A stretch of DNA of 10,512 nucleotides, taken from the NCBI RefSeq assembly GCF_035515275.1, contig NZ_DATJBQ010000134.1:1-10512 (forward strand), read 5' to 3'. This DNA comes from Pusillimonas sp035515275 (lineage in GTDB: Bacteria > Pseudomonadota > Gammaproteobacteria > Burkholderiales > Burkholderiaceae_B). Positions 1 through 6,588 of the stretch are shown piece after piece; the stretch's first letter is position 1; the number at the start of each line of letters is the position of its first letter. A program made the translations under genes and the position numbers. Under the pieces are notes generated by a model. It was not told where the DNA came from and did not search any database. It saw nothing but the letters and a program-made list of their open reading frames with translations.

Positions 1-233
1 CCGGTTTGCTGCTGTCGTTTGCGCGAGCTGCGGGCGAGTTCGGGGCCACGCTGATGGTCGCCGGCAGCATACCCGGAAAGACCCAGACCTTGTCCATTGC
101 TGTGTATGAAGCGGTTCAGGCGGGGCAAGACGACCTGGCCAACTTCCTGGTGCTGGTCACTTCCGTAACGTGTATTGCGGTGCTGCTGGCTGCAGGCCGA
201 TTAATGCCCGGTCGGGTTCCCGGGCAATCATAA
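1..233 (+). CDS. modB: Molybdate ABC transporter permease, C-terminal fragment
   Basis: This is the 3' end of a gene that begins left of the window; about 76 residues are visible, ending in TAA at 231-233. ModB is the inner-membrane channel subunit of the molybdate importer, working with a periplasmic binding protein (ModA) and an ATPase (ModC). The block GEFGATLMVAGSIPGKTQTL matches the conserved stretch that follows the cytoplasmic coupling loop in ModB-type permeases. The hydrophobic run from LANFLVLV to VLLAAGRL should be the last membrane helix. The downstream ATPase gene starts 9 bases after this stop, and its ribosome-binding AAGG overlaps the stop codon, which points to one transcript and coupled translation. 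A tungstate or other oxyanion permease of the same family is the main alternative. Identification is good, substrate is inferred. Confidence 0.9.
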   Translation, partial: GLLLSFARAAGEFGATLMVAGSIPGKTQTLSIAVYEAVQAGQDDLANFLVLVTSVTCIAVLLAAGRLMPGRVPGQS

Positions 234-242
234 GGTCGGCTA

Positions 243-926
243 ATGGTTTGGGATGTACACCTTCGAAAACGGTTCGAGACGCGCAAGCATCATTTCGAGC
301 TCGATGTCAGCTTTCAAAGCAACGTGCGTCGTCTGGTTTTGTTTGGGCCGTCGGGCGCCGGGAAAAGCATGACGCTAAGACTGATCGCCGGTCTTGAAAC
401 ACCCGACGACGGCCATGTGCAGCTGAACGGCACCTGGTTGTTCAACCGCCAACAAAAAATCAGCCTGTCGCCGCAGCAGCGCGGCCTGGCCTATGTGTTC
501 CAGGACTATGCGTTGTTCCCTCACCTTACCGTTACGCAGAATATTGCCTTTGGGCTGCGGCGGGGGTTGTTCAACCCCCGCCGCAATTTTCAGCACGAGA
601 CGGTAACGCGGTGGATCGAGGCTTTTCATCTGGAATCGGTTGCCAACCAGTACCCCGAGCAGCTGTCGGGCGGGCAGCGGCAAAGAACCGCACTGGCCCG
701 TGCCCTGGTGGCAAAGCCGCGGGCCCTGTTGCTGGATGAGCCGTTTGCAGCGCTGGATCGTCAGTTGCGGTTGAAGTTAAGGCAGGAATTGAATGAACTG
801 CTGGATCGGGTGGAGATTCCCTTGATCTTGATCACCCATGACGAGGACGACGTGGCTGCATTGGCGGATGCCGTCATCAGTATAGAAAATGGGCGTTCGG
901 GCAGTGTCACGACATTGGGTCGCTAG
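243..926 (+). CDS. modC: Short molybdate-type ABC transporter ATP-binding protein
   Basis: This 227-residue protein is an ABC ATPase that would power oxyanion import through the adjacent ModB. All the nucleotide-binding motifs are present: Walker A GPSGAGKS at 35-42, Q-loop Q87 in VFQDYALFPHL, signature LSGGQ at 141-145, Walker B LLLDEP at 162-167, D-loop ALD at 170-172 and the switch histidine H199 in ITHDE. Well-studied ModC proteins are about 350 residues and carry a C-terminal TOBE/Mop oxyanion-binding domain. This one stops just after the ATPase fold, so that domain is absent. The ATG at 243 is preceded by AAGG at 232-235, seven bases upstream, which supports the start. A near-perfect hairpin lies inside the gene at 556-585, at residues 105-115. 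The molybdate assignment rests mainly on the modB neighbour; tungstate is possible. Confidence 0.88.
   Translation: MVWDVHLRKRFETRKHHFELDVSFQSNVRRLVLFGPSGAGKSMTLRLIAGLETPDDGHVQLNGTWLFNRQQKISLSPQQRGLAYVFQDYALFPHLTVTQNIAFGLRRGLFNPRRNFQHETVTRWIEAFHLESVANQYPEQLSGGQRQRTALARALVAKPRALLLDEPFAALDRQLRLKLRQELNELLDRVEIPLILITHDEDDVAALADAVISIENGRSGSVTTLGR
556..585 (+). repeat. Perfect 14-bp inverted repeat inside modC
   Basis: Bases 556-569 (TGCGGCGGGGGTTG) are the exact reverse complement of 572-585, with only TT between them. As RNA this would form a stem of about 13 pairs closed by a GUUC tetraloop, followed directly by AATTTTC. It lies wholly within the modC reading frame and encodes the stretch LRRGLFNPRR and its edges. 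The shape resembles an intrinsic terminator or a small palindromic insertion, but its function is unknown. Confidence 0.85.
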
Positions 927-940
927 CAGTGGGGTTGCCG

Positions 941-975
941 GCGCGGTCATGCAGCAAGGCGTGCCGTGACCGCGC
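941..975. terminator. Inverted repeat between convergent modC and gloA; possible terminator
   Basis: GCGCGGTCA at 941-949 pairs perfectly with TGACCGCGC at 967-975 across a 17-base loop. It is the only strong dyad in the 65 bp between the 3' ends of modC and gloA, where a shared terminator would be expected. No T run follows the stem on either strand, so it is not a standard Rho-independent terminator. The repeat is seen; the role is inferred. Confidence 0.35.
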
Positions 976-991
976 AGTCTTGTCGGATGGT

Positions 992-1387
992 TTAGTCGAC
1001 GCGCGAATCAGCTTGTATCAGCTCTACCTTATAGCCGTCGGGGTCTTCGACGAAGGCGATGACGGTCTGGCCGTGCTTCATGGGGCCCGCTTCGCGTACC
1101 ACACGGCCGCCTTTTGCCTTGATTTTTTCACAGGCGGCGTAGGCGTCGTCGACCTCGAGTGCAATGTGCCCGTAGCCGTTGCCCAGGTCATACGAAGACG
1201 TTTCCCAATTGTGTGTCAGCTCCAGCACGGCGCCTTCGCTCTCGGGCTGATAACCGACAAAGGCCAAGGTAAATTTGCCGTCCGGGTAATCTTTGCGGCG
1301 CAAAAGTGTCATGCCCAGCACGTCGGTGTAAAAGGCCAGCGATCGCTCCAGGTCGCCGACGCGAAGCATGGTGTGTAGTAAACGCAT
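992..1387 (-). CDS. gloA: Lactoylglutathione lyase (glyoxalase I)
   Basis: This 131-residue cytoplasmic enzyme converts the hemithioacetal of methylglyoxal and glutathione into S-lactoylglutathione, the first step of methylglyoxal detoxification. The sequence follows E. coli GloA closely: MRLLHTMLRVGDLERS at the start, LAFVGY, GYGHIALEVDD and FVEDPDGYKVELI near the end. The four metal ligands known in the E. coli enzyme are at the same numbers here, H5, E56, H74 and E122, and the short bacterial form fits the Ni/Co-dependent type. The ATG at 1387 has a very strong AAAGGAG upstream that overlaps the stop codon of the preceding metallopeptidase gene, so it looks like the last gene of the glyQ operon. 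It converges on modC. Confidence 0.96.
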   Translation of the reverse strand: MRLLHTMLRVGDLERSLAFYTDVLGMTLLRRKDYPDGKFTLAFVGYQPESEGAVLELTHNWETSSYDLGNGYGHIALEVDDAYAACEKIKAKGGRVVREAGPMKHGQTVIAFVEDPDGYKVELIQADSRVD

Positions 1388-1393
1388 TTGAAT

Positions 1394-1400
1394 CTCCTTT
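1394..1400 (-). promoter_or_regulatory. Strong Shine-Dalgarno of gloA
   Basis: On the minus strand this reads AAAGGAG, six bases before the gloA ATG, and it touches the TGA stop (1400-1402) of the upstream gene. It fixes the gloA start and suggests that gloA can be translated efficiently even at the end of a long message. It is the best ribosome-binding site in the minus-strand operon. Confidence 0.85.
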
Positions 1401-2284
1401 CAGATTAGTGGCAGGGATGACGGATCGTGCCGGCGCAAGGCATTTCGGGCGTTCTCGAAGCCCGGCAGCATGCGTTCGACTTCGCGCCAGAAGTCTTTGC
1501 TGTGATTCATCTGACGCAAATGCGCAATTTCGTGAACGATCACGTAATCGATGATGTCGTGTTCAAAGTGGATAAGACGCCAGTTGAGCATGATGTTGCC
1601 ATCGCTGCTGCACGAACCCCAGCGTGTGGCGGCCGACGACAGGCGCCACCGCTTTATGGTCAGGCCGTTTGCACTTAAAAAATGCTGCAGCCTTTGCTCG
1701 AACCATTCGCGCGCGCCGGCCTGCAGCCATGAGTGGACGCTGTCGCGCACGCGCAAGTGGTCGGCATCGCGAGGCAGGGCAAGCTGCAGGCGGTCGCCTT
1801 CAGTGGGGGTGTAGCGGTTGCCGCTGAACAAATGGTTCTGGCCTGCTTGCCCAAGGCCGAGCTCGATGCGCTGCCCAAAATATGGAATGTGGGCACCTTC
1901 TGTCCAATAGGTGTTTTCGATGGACAAGTGCTGTTGCCGCTTGTGGCAGGCCCGCAATTTGTCGAGGATCCAGCGGGTTTTTTCGTGTATGGCGGTGTCG
2001 ACCTGGCTCAAGGTGGCCCAATTTGGCGCAGTCACCTGCAGGCCGTCGTCATTGACCACCAGGCCGATGCTTTTGCGGCGCGAACGCCGCAGGACAAAAC
2101 CGATGATCTGAGCCTGGGTTTGGACCTCGCGCCAGCGGGCGCCGGGGGGCAGGCTGGGCGGACGAAAGATGGGTACAGGGGTGTCGGCGCGGGGCCCAGG
2201 CGCGGGCGAAACAACTGGGCGCGGCGCAGCAGGCGACGCATCGTCGTGCTCGAACAGGCCAAGCTGACTATTCTCGAGCGGCAT
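1400..2284 (-). CDS. YgjP-like zinc metallopeptidase domain protein
   Basis: The protein carries the YgjP-like (DUF45) zinc metallopeptidase fold; the biological substrate is not known to me. With the start at 2284 it has 294 residues. The metal site is HEIAH at 251-255, with a third likely ligand H261 in the following NHSKDFW. The preceding TRWGSCSSDGNIMLNWRL block (220-237) is the usual family signature. Residues 14-50 are rich in proline and alanine and look like a disordered tail, so the folded part begins near residue 51. The frame is open upstream to an ATG at 2359, but the extra 25 residues would overlap plsC by 92 bases and look like an out-of-frame reading of it. The 2284 start overlaps plsC by 17 bases. 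Neither start has a clear ribosome-binding site, so translational coupling to plsC is likely. Confidence 0.85.
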   Translation of the reverse strand: MPLENSQLGLFEHDDASPAAPRPVVSPAPGPRADTPVPIFRPPSLPPGARWREVQTQAQIIGFVLRRSRRKSIGLVVNDDGLQVTAPNWATLSQVDTAIHEKTRWILDKLRACHKRQQHLSIENTYWTEGAHIPYFGQRIELGLGQAGQNHLFSGNRYTPTEGDRLQLALPRDADHLRVRDSVHSWLQAGAREWFEQRLQHFLSANGLTIKRWRLSSAATRWGSCSSDGNIMLNWRLIHFEHDIIDYVIVHEIAHLRQMNHSKDFWREVERMLPGFENARNALRRHDPSSLPLI

Positions 2285-3002
2285 AGCGTTCGGGGTTGAG
2301 CTGTCGCATTTCGTTTTCGATCCATTCCTGGACTTTGCGATTGACTTCCTCTGCTTCAAGCCCGGCTGTTGGAATGGGCGGACCGATGGAAACGGTTATA
2401 AGACCGGGGCGCTTTAAAAACGAGTTTCTTGGCCAGCATTCGCCCGCATTGTGCGCGATGGGTACAACCATTGCACCGGTGCGGGTTGCCAGCAAGGCGC
2501 CACCCATTTTATACCGCCCCACCTTGCCGGGGGCAATGCGGGTGCCCTCGGGAAACAACAAGGGCCAACGCCCTTCGTCCAGGCGCTGCTGGCCCAACCG
2601 TACCACTTGCTCGAAGGCGTCGCGCCCTTTGCTGCGGTTAATTGGGATCATGCGCAGCAAGGCCAGCCCCCACCCGAAGAACGGAACGCGATGAAGCTCT
2701 TTCTTGTATACGAAGCAGACCTCGCGGGGGAGGTAGGCAGGCAGGAACAGGGTTTCCCAGGCTGATTGGTGTTTGCTCAATATGACGACCGGTGCGTCGG
2801 GCAGGTTCTGGTACCCCTTGAATTGCCACCGTATGCCGGTAAAGAACTTGGCGCCCCAGACGGCCAGGCGCGGCCAGCCCACTGTCAGCCGGTAGCGCCA
2901 CTTGCGCGGTAGCGGCGCCCACAGCACGCAGGCAAAAGAATAGGGTATGACCGTAATGATCAGAAAAAGCAGAAAAAGGGTGGAGCGCAATGCAGCCATC
3001 AT
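2268..3002 (-). CDS. plsC: 1-acyl-sn-glycerol-3-phosphate acyltransferase family protein
   Basis: This 244-residue membrane-associated enzyme should acylate lysophosphatidic acid to phosphatidic acid, the precursor of membrane phospholipids. An N-terminal membrane segment spans about residues 8-31. The acyltransferase motifs follow in order: KHQSAWET at 77-84, INRSKGRDAF at 121-130, FPEGTR at 150-155 and VVPIAHNAG near 180. The first motif is HX4E (H78, E83) where textbook family members have HX4D. I recall HX4E as common in a proteobacterial subgroup, so it is probably functional. Two adjacent ATG codons (3002 and 2999) could start the gene. The gmhB stop lies 9 bases upstream and the ribosome-binding site is weak. 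Another lysophospholipid acyltransferase activity is possible. Confidence 0.9.
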   Translation of the reverse strand: MMAALRSTLFLLFLIITVIPYSFACVLWAPLPRKWRYRLTVGWPRLAVWGAKFFTGIRWQFKGYQNLPDAPVVILSKHQSAWETLFLPAYLPREVCFVYKKELHRVPFFGWGLALLRMIPINRSKGRDAFEQVVRLGQQRLDEGRWPLLFPEGTRIAPGKVGRYKMGGALLATRTGAMVVPIAHNAGECWPRNSFLKRPGLITVSIGPPIPTAGLEAEEVNRKVQEWIENEMRQLNPERYAARE

Positions 3003-3011
3003 GGGTGGGGC

Positions 3012-3548
3012 CTAGGCTTCGAGCCAGCGGTCGACGATCTGGGCCAGGTCGTCGGCGATTTGGGTTCCGGGAGGCAACTGCCCACTGTTGCGCGTTTTTT
3101 CGCCGTTGCCGGTCAGCACCAGCCATGGAGTACACCCGGCTTCAGCAGCGGCCTGCAGGTCTCGCAACGAATCGCCCACAGCGGGCACGTTTTTCAGGTT
3201 GACGTCATAGCGCCGGGCGATGTCCAGATACATGCCGGGCTTGGGCTTGCGACACTGGCAGTTGTCGTCCGGACCGTGGGGGCAGATGAAGATCGAATCG
3301 ACATGGCCGCCAAATTGCGCCAGTTCGATGCGCAGCTTGGCATGGATGGCGTTAAGGGTTTCCATATCGAAAAGCCCGCGTGCCAGGCCCGATTGGTTGC
3401 TGGCAATAACCACTCGCCAGCCTGCCTGCGACAGCCGGGCAATCGCCTCGAGGCTACCCGGCAGTGCCGCCCACTCGGCGGGAGTCTTGACAAAGCTTGG
3501 GCTGTCGTAGTTGATGACCCCGTCGCGATCAAGAATAACCAGCTTCAC
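3012..3548 (-). CDS. gmhB: D-glycero-beta-D-manno-heptose-1,7-bisphosphate 7-phosphatase
   Basis: GmhB removes the 7-phosphate from heptose bisphosphate in the cytoplasm, a step toward ADP-heptose for the LPS inner core. The 178-residue sequence is a HAD-family phosphatase: nucleophile and acid/base D7 and D9 in LDRDGVIN, motif II in IASNQSG (50-54), and the metal-binding D126 and D130 in GDSLRD. The zinc loop that marks GmhB is complete, with C89, H91, C97 and C99 in CPHGPDDNCQCRKP. The start is GTG at 3548, and it overlaps the glyS TGA as GTGA, so translation is probably coupled. Histidinol-phosphatase is the closest alternative, but no his genes are nearby and the length fits GmhB. Confidence 0.93.
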   Translation of the reverse strand: MKLVILDRDGVINYDSPSFVKTPAEWAALPGSLEAIARLSQAGWRVVIASNQSGLARGLFDMETLNAIHAKLRIELAQFGGHVDSIFICPHGPDDNCQCRKPKPGMYLDIARRYDVNLKNVPAVGDSLRDLQAAAEAGCTPWLVLTGNGEKTRNSGQLPPGTQIADDLAQIVDRWLEA

Positions 3549-5686
3549 GATGCAAGCCTGGAAATATCGGCGACGCGGTTCATGATGGCATGCAGCTCGG
3601 TCAGCAGCGCAAGCCGGTTGGCGCGCACCGCAGGGTCTTCAGCCATGACCATGACGTCGTTGAAAAAGGTGTCAACTGCGCTTCGTGCCTGGGCCAGTGT
3701 GGCCAGGCTCGAGGTGAAGTCGCCTTGTTCGAACTGTTCCTGCGCGGCCGGTTTGATCTGTGCAATAACCTTGGCCAGGCTGCGCTCTGCTTCTTCGGTG
3801 AGCTTGGCTGCGTCAACCTGCGACGCAGCTTCGTCGCTTTTCTTGAGAATGTTGCCGATGCGCTTGTTGGCGGCGGCCAGGCTTTCGGCCTCGGGACGCC
3901 GGGCAAACGTTGCACACGCCTCGATGCGGGCGCGCACTTCATGCAACGGAGGTTCGGGCGCCAACACGGCATCAATCACATTTTTGTCGTGGTCCGCCGC
4001 AAGCTGATTGCGATATCGCTCGTAAATAAACCCTTGCACCGCCCGCGGCGTGTCGGCCGCAATATCGGCAGGGTTGAATGTGGCAAAGGCGGCGTCGAGC
4101 AACTGCGAGACGGTCAGGCGCGAGTCGTCGGGCACCGATAAATAGGCACCTGCGCTTAGCTGCTCGAAGGCACTGATAATGCCCAGCGCAGCCCGGCGCA
4201 AGCCGTAAGGATCGCGCTCGCCCGTGGGAACCAGGCCGATGCCCCAAATACCCACCAGGGTTTCGGCGCGCTCGGCAATGAACAATATGGTGCCGACCAG
4301 CGATGTGGTGTCGACCGGCGCGTCAAGGCGAATACGGTACTGGTCGCGCAACGCCGCCACAACGTCGGGATGCTCGCCGTCGGCCTGTGCGTAGTAGGCG
4401 CCCATGATGCCTTGCAGCTCGGGAAACTCGGCCACCATATTGGACACCAGGTCGGCTTTGGCCAGCAGGGCGGCGCGATCAGCCAGCGAAGTATCGGCGC
4501 CCAGCTTCTGGGCCAGGTAAACGGCAATTTTGCGCACACGCTCGGTGCGCTGAAGCTGCGAGCCCAGCTTGTTGTGATAGACGCTGTCTGCCAGTGCCGC
4601 AACGCTGTCGACCAGCGGCTGCTTGCGGTCTTGGTCAAAGAAGAACCGCGCATCGGCCAGGCGGGGCCGAACCACGCGTTCGTTGCCCTGGACAATGTTG
4701 CGAGGGTCGTCCACGCGCATATTGCTGACGATAAGAAAATGGTGCGTGAGCTTGCCGGTGGCGGGCTCGAACAGCGGAAAATATTTTTGGTTGAGCCGCA
4801 TTGTCAGGATCAGGCACTCGGGCGGTACCTCGAGGAACACGGGGTCGAACTGCCCGGCGTAAATCGTGGGATGTTCGACCAGCGCCGTGACCTCGTCGAG
4901 CAGGGCCTCGACTTCGGGGTCGGTGCCCAGGATTGCGCCCAGGCGTGCGGCGTGCTCGTCAAGCTGGGCCTGGATGTCGCTGCGGCGTTGCGAGAACGAG
5001 GCAATGACCTTGCCTTGCTCTTTCAGCAGATTCTCGTATGCGGTTGCGTCGGGGATTTCAAGCGTCTGGCTGCCCATGAAGCGGTGCCCGGCGGTACGGC
5101 GGCCGGCCTTCAGGCCCAGCGCTTCCACCTCGATAATGTCGGCGCCCCACAGCGCGACCAGCCCGTGTGCCGGGCGCACGAACCTGACCGATGTGACGCC
5201 GTCAGCCAATTGATAGCGCATGACTTTCGGAATGGGCAAGTTCGCAATGGCGGTGTCAATGGCCTCTTGCAAGCCTTCGGTGAGCATCGCGCCTTGCGCC
5301 ATGCCGTTGGCATACAGGTACTCTTGCTTGCCGTCGGATTCGCGAATAAGGTCGGCGGGTTGAAGATGCTGCAGGCCTTTTCCGGCCAGCTTTTTGAGCA
5401 GGGCGGGGGTGGGTTCGCCGCTTTCGGTCAGGCCCACCTTAACGGGCATGAGCTTTTCGCTGTAACTTTGTTGGGGCGCCTGACCCAATACCGAGTCGAG
5501 CAGCACCGCCAGGCGACGCGGCGTGGCAAAGTGCGCCATGACGCTTTCGCCACTGACCAGGTTTTTGCTTTCAAGCACTTGGCGGATGCCCTGGGCGAAC
5601 GCTTCGCCCAGCTTTTGCAGTGCCTTTGGGGGTAGTTCTTCGGTCAGCAGCTCAATCAGCAGCGGACGGGATTGTGCCTGGCTCAT
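3545..5686 (-). CDS. glyS: Glycyl-tRNA synthetase beta subunit
   Basis: This is the 713-residue beta chain of the bacterial alpha2-beta2 glycyl-tRNA synthetase, which attaches glycine to tRNA-Gly; the beta chain contacts tRNA while the alpha chain holds the active site. The N-terminal LLIELLTEELPPKAL, the ATPRRLAVLL block, the central RLNQKYFPLFE and VVRPRLADARFFFDQD stretches and the GERDPYGLRRAALGI motif are all characteristic. The C-terminal 130 or so residues fit the DALR-type anticodon-binding domain. It is slightly longer than the E. coli protein, which is about 689 residues. The ATG at 5686 overlaps the glyQ stop as ATGA, with GGAGG seven bases upstream. The reading frame is intact throughout. 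Confidence 0.98.
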   Translation of the reverse strand: MSQAQSRPLLIELLTEELPPKALQKLGEAFAQGIRQVLESKNLVSGESVMAHFATPRRLAVLLDSVLGQAPQQSYSEKLMPVKVGLTESGEPTPALLKKLAGKGLQHLQPADLIRESDGKQEYLYANGMAQGAMLTEGLQEAIDTAIANLPIPKVMRYQLADGVTSVRFVRPAHGLVALWGADIIEVEALGLKAGRRTAGHRFMGSQTLEIPDATAYENLLKEQGKVIASFSQRRSDIQAQLDEHAARLGAILGTDPEVEALLDEVTALVEHPTIYAGQFDPVFLEVPPECLILTMRLNQKYFPLFEPATGKLTHHFLIVSNMRVDDPRNIVQGNERVVRPRLADARFFFDQDRKQPLVDSVAALADSVYHNKLGSQLQRTERVRKIAVYLAQKLGADTSLADRAALLAKADLVSNMVAEFPELQGIMGAYYAQADGEHPDVVAALRDQYRIRLDAPVDTTSLVGTILFIAERAETLVGIWGIGLVPTGERDPYGLRRAALGIISAFEQLSAGAYLSVPDDSRLTVSQLLDAAFATFNPADIAADTPRAVQGFIYERYRNQLAADHDKNVIDAVLAPEPPLHEVRARIEACATFARRPEAESLAAANKRIGNILKKSDEAASQVDAAKLTEEAERSLAKVIAQIKPAAQEQFEQGDFTSSLATLAQARSAVDTFFNDVMVMAEDPAVRANRLALLTELHAIMNRVADISRLAS

Positions 5687-6588
5687 CGTGCTGCCTCCGT
5701 CTGCGAGGCAAGCATGGGAAAGCCCAGCTTTTCGCGCGAGTCGTAATAGGCTTGCGCAACACTGCGCGACAAATTGCGAATCCGGCCAATGTAGGCAGCC
5801 CGTTCGGTGACGCTGATGGCGCCCCGGGCATCCAGCATATTGAACGTGTGGGCCGCCTTGAGCGTGGCCTCGTAGGCCGGTAGTGCCAGCGGTACTTCAA
5901 TGAGCCGGGCGGCTTCGGCCTCGTAGTCGTTGAAATGGGCGAACAGCATGGTGGTTGAGGCGTATTCGAAGTTGTAGGTCGATTGCTCGACTTCGTTTTG
6001 ATGGAAGACGTCGCGGTAGAGCACGGACCGGCCGTCTTTGCCGGTGGTCCAGACCAGGTCGTAGACGCTTTCGACGCCCTGCAGGTACATGGCCAGCCGC
6101 TCAAGGCCGTAGGTGATCTCGCCCGTGGCGGGGGTGCAGTCCAGCCCGCCCACTTGCTGAAAATACGTGAATTGCGTCACTTCCATGCCGTTGAGCCAGA
6201 CTTCCCAGCCCAGGCCCCAGGCCCCCAAGGTGGGGTTTTCCCAATCGTCTTCGACAAAGCGGATGTCGTGCTGTGCGGGGTCGATTCCCAGGGCTCGCAA
6301 CGAATCAATGTACAGATCCAGGATTTCGGGCGGTGCAGGCTTGAGCACCACCTGGTATTGATAATAGTGTTGCAGGCGGTTGGGGTTCTCGCCGTAGCGA
6401 CCGTCTTTGGGGCGGCGCGAGGGCTGCACATAGGCGGCGCGCCAGGGTTCGGGCCCAATCGATCGCAAGAAGGTCGCGGTGTGCGACGTGCCGGCACCCA
6501 CCTCCATGTCGTAGGGCTGCAAAAGGGCGCAACCTTGTTGATCCCAGTACTGCTGGAGTTTCAGGATGATTTGCTGAAAGGTGAGCAT
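5683..6588 (-). CDS. glyQ: Glycyl-tRNA synthetase alpha subunit
   Basis: This is the catalytic alpha chain of heterotetrameric glycyl-tRNA synthetase, making glycyl-adenylate and charging tRNA-Gly in the cytoplasm. Near-identity to known GlyQ runs across the whole length: MEVGAGTSHTATFLRS, AAYVQPSRRPKDGRYGENPN, FVEDDWENPTLGAWGLGWE, GEITYGLERLAMY and DVFHQNEVEQSTYNFEYA. The ATG at 6588 gives 301 residues beginning MLTFQQIILK. The frame also has a TTG at 6594 that would add two residues. Neither has a good ribosome-binding site. It is the first gene of the six-gene minus-strand block, so it should carry the main promoter upstream. In related genomes I recall lnt preceding glyQ; here a divergent enoyl-CoA hydratase does. 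Confidence 0.97.
   Translation of the reverse strand: MLTFQQIILKLQQYWDQQGCALLQPYDMEVGAGTSHTATFLRSIGPEPWRAAYVQPSRRPKDGRYGENPNRLQHYYQYQVVLKPAPPEILDLYIDSLRALGIDPAQHDIRFVEDDWENPTLGAWGLGWEVWLNGMEVTQFTYFQQVGGLDCTPATGEITYGLERLAMYLQGVESVYDLVWTTGKDGRSVLYRDVFHQNEVEQSTYNFEYASTTMLFAHFNDYEAEAARLIEVPLALPAYEATLKAAHTFNMLDARGAISVTERAAYIGRIRNLSRSVAQAYYDSREKLGFPMLASQTEAAR
5694..5698 (-). promoter_or_regulatory. Shine-Dalgarno of glyS inside glyQ
   Basis: On the minus strand this reads GGAGG, seven bases before the glyS ATG and within the last codons of glyQ. Together with the ATGA overlap it supports matched translation of the two subunits, which are needed in equal amounts. Confidence 0.8.

Noticed and set aside
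929..1378. Open frame of 149 codons on the plus strand after modC, as a possible detached C-terminal domain of ModC
   Set aside because: It is antisense to gloA and shows nothing like a TOBE or Mop domain, so it does not explain the short ModC.
4370..5635. Open frame of 421 codons on the plus strand opposite glyS
   Set aside because: It is antisense to a clearly recognised, intact glyS, shows no recognisable domain, and is the kind of long mirror frame expected in GC-rich coding DNA.
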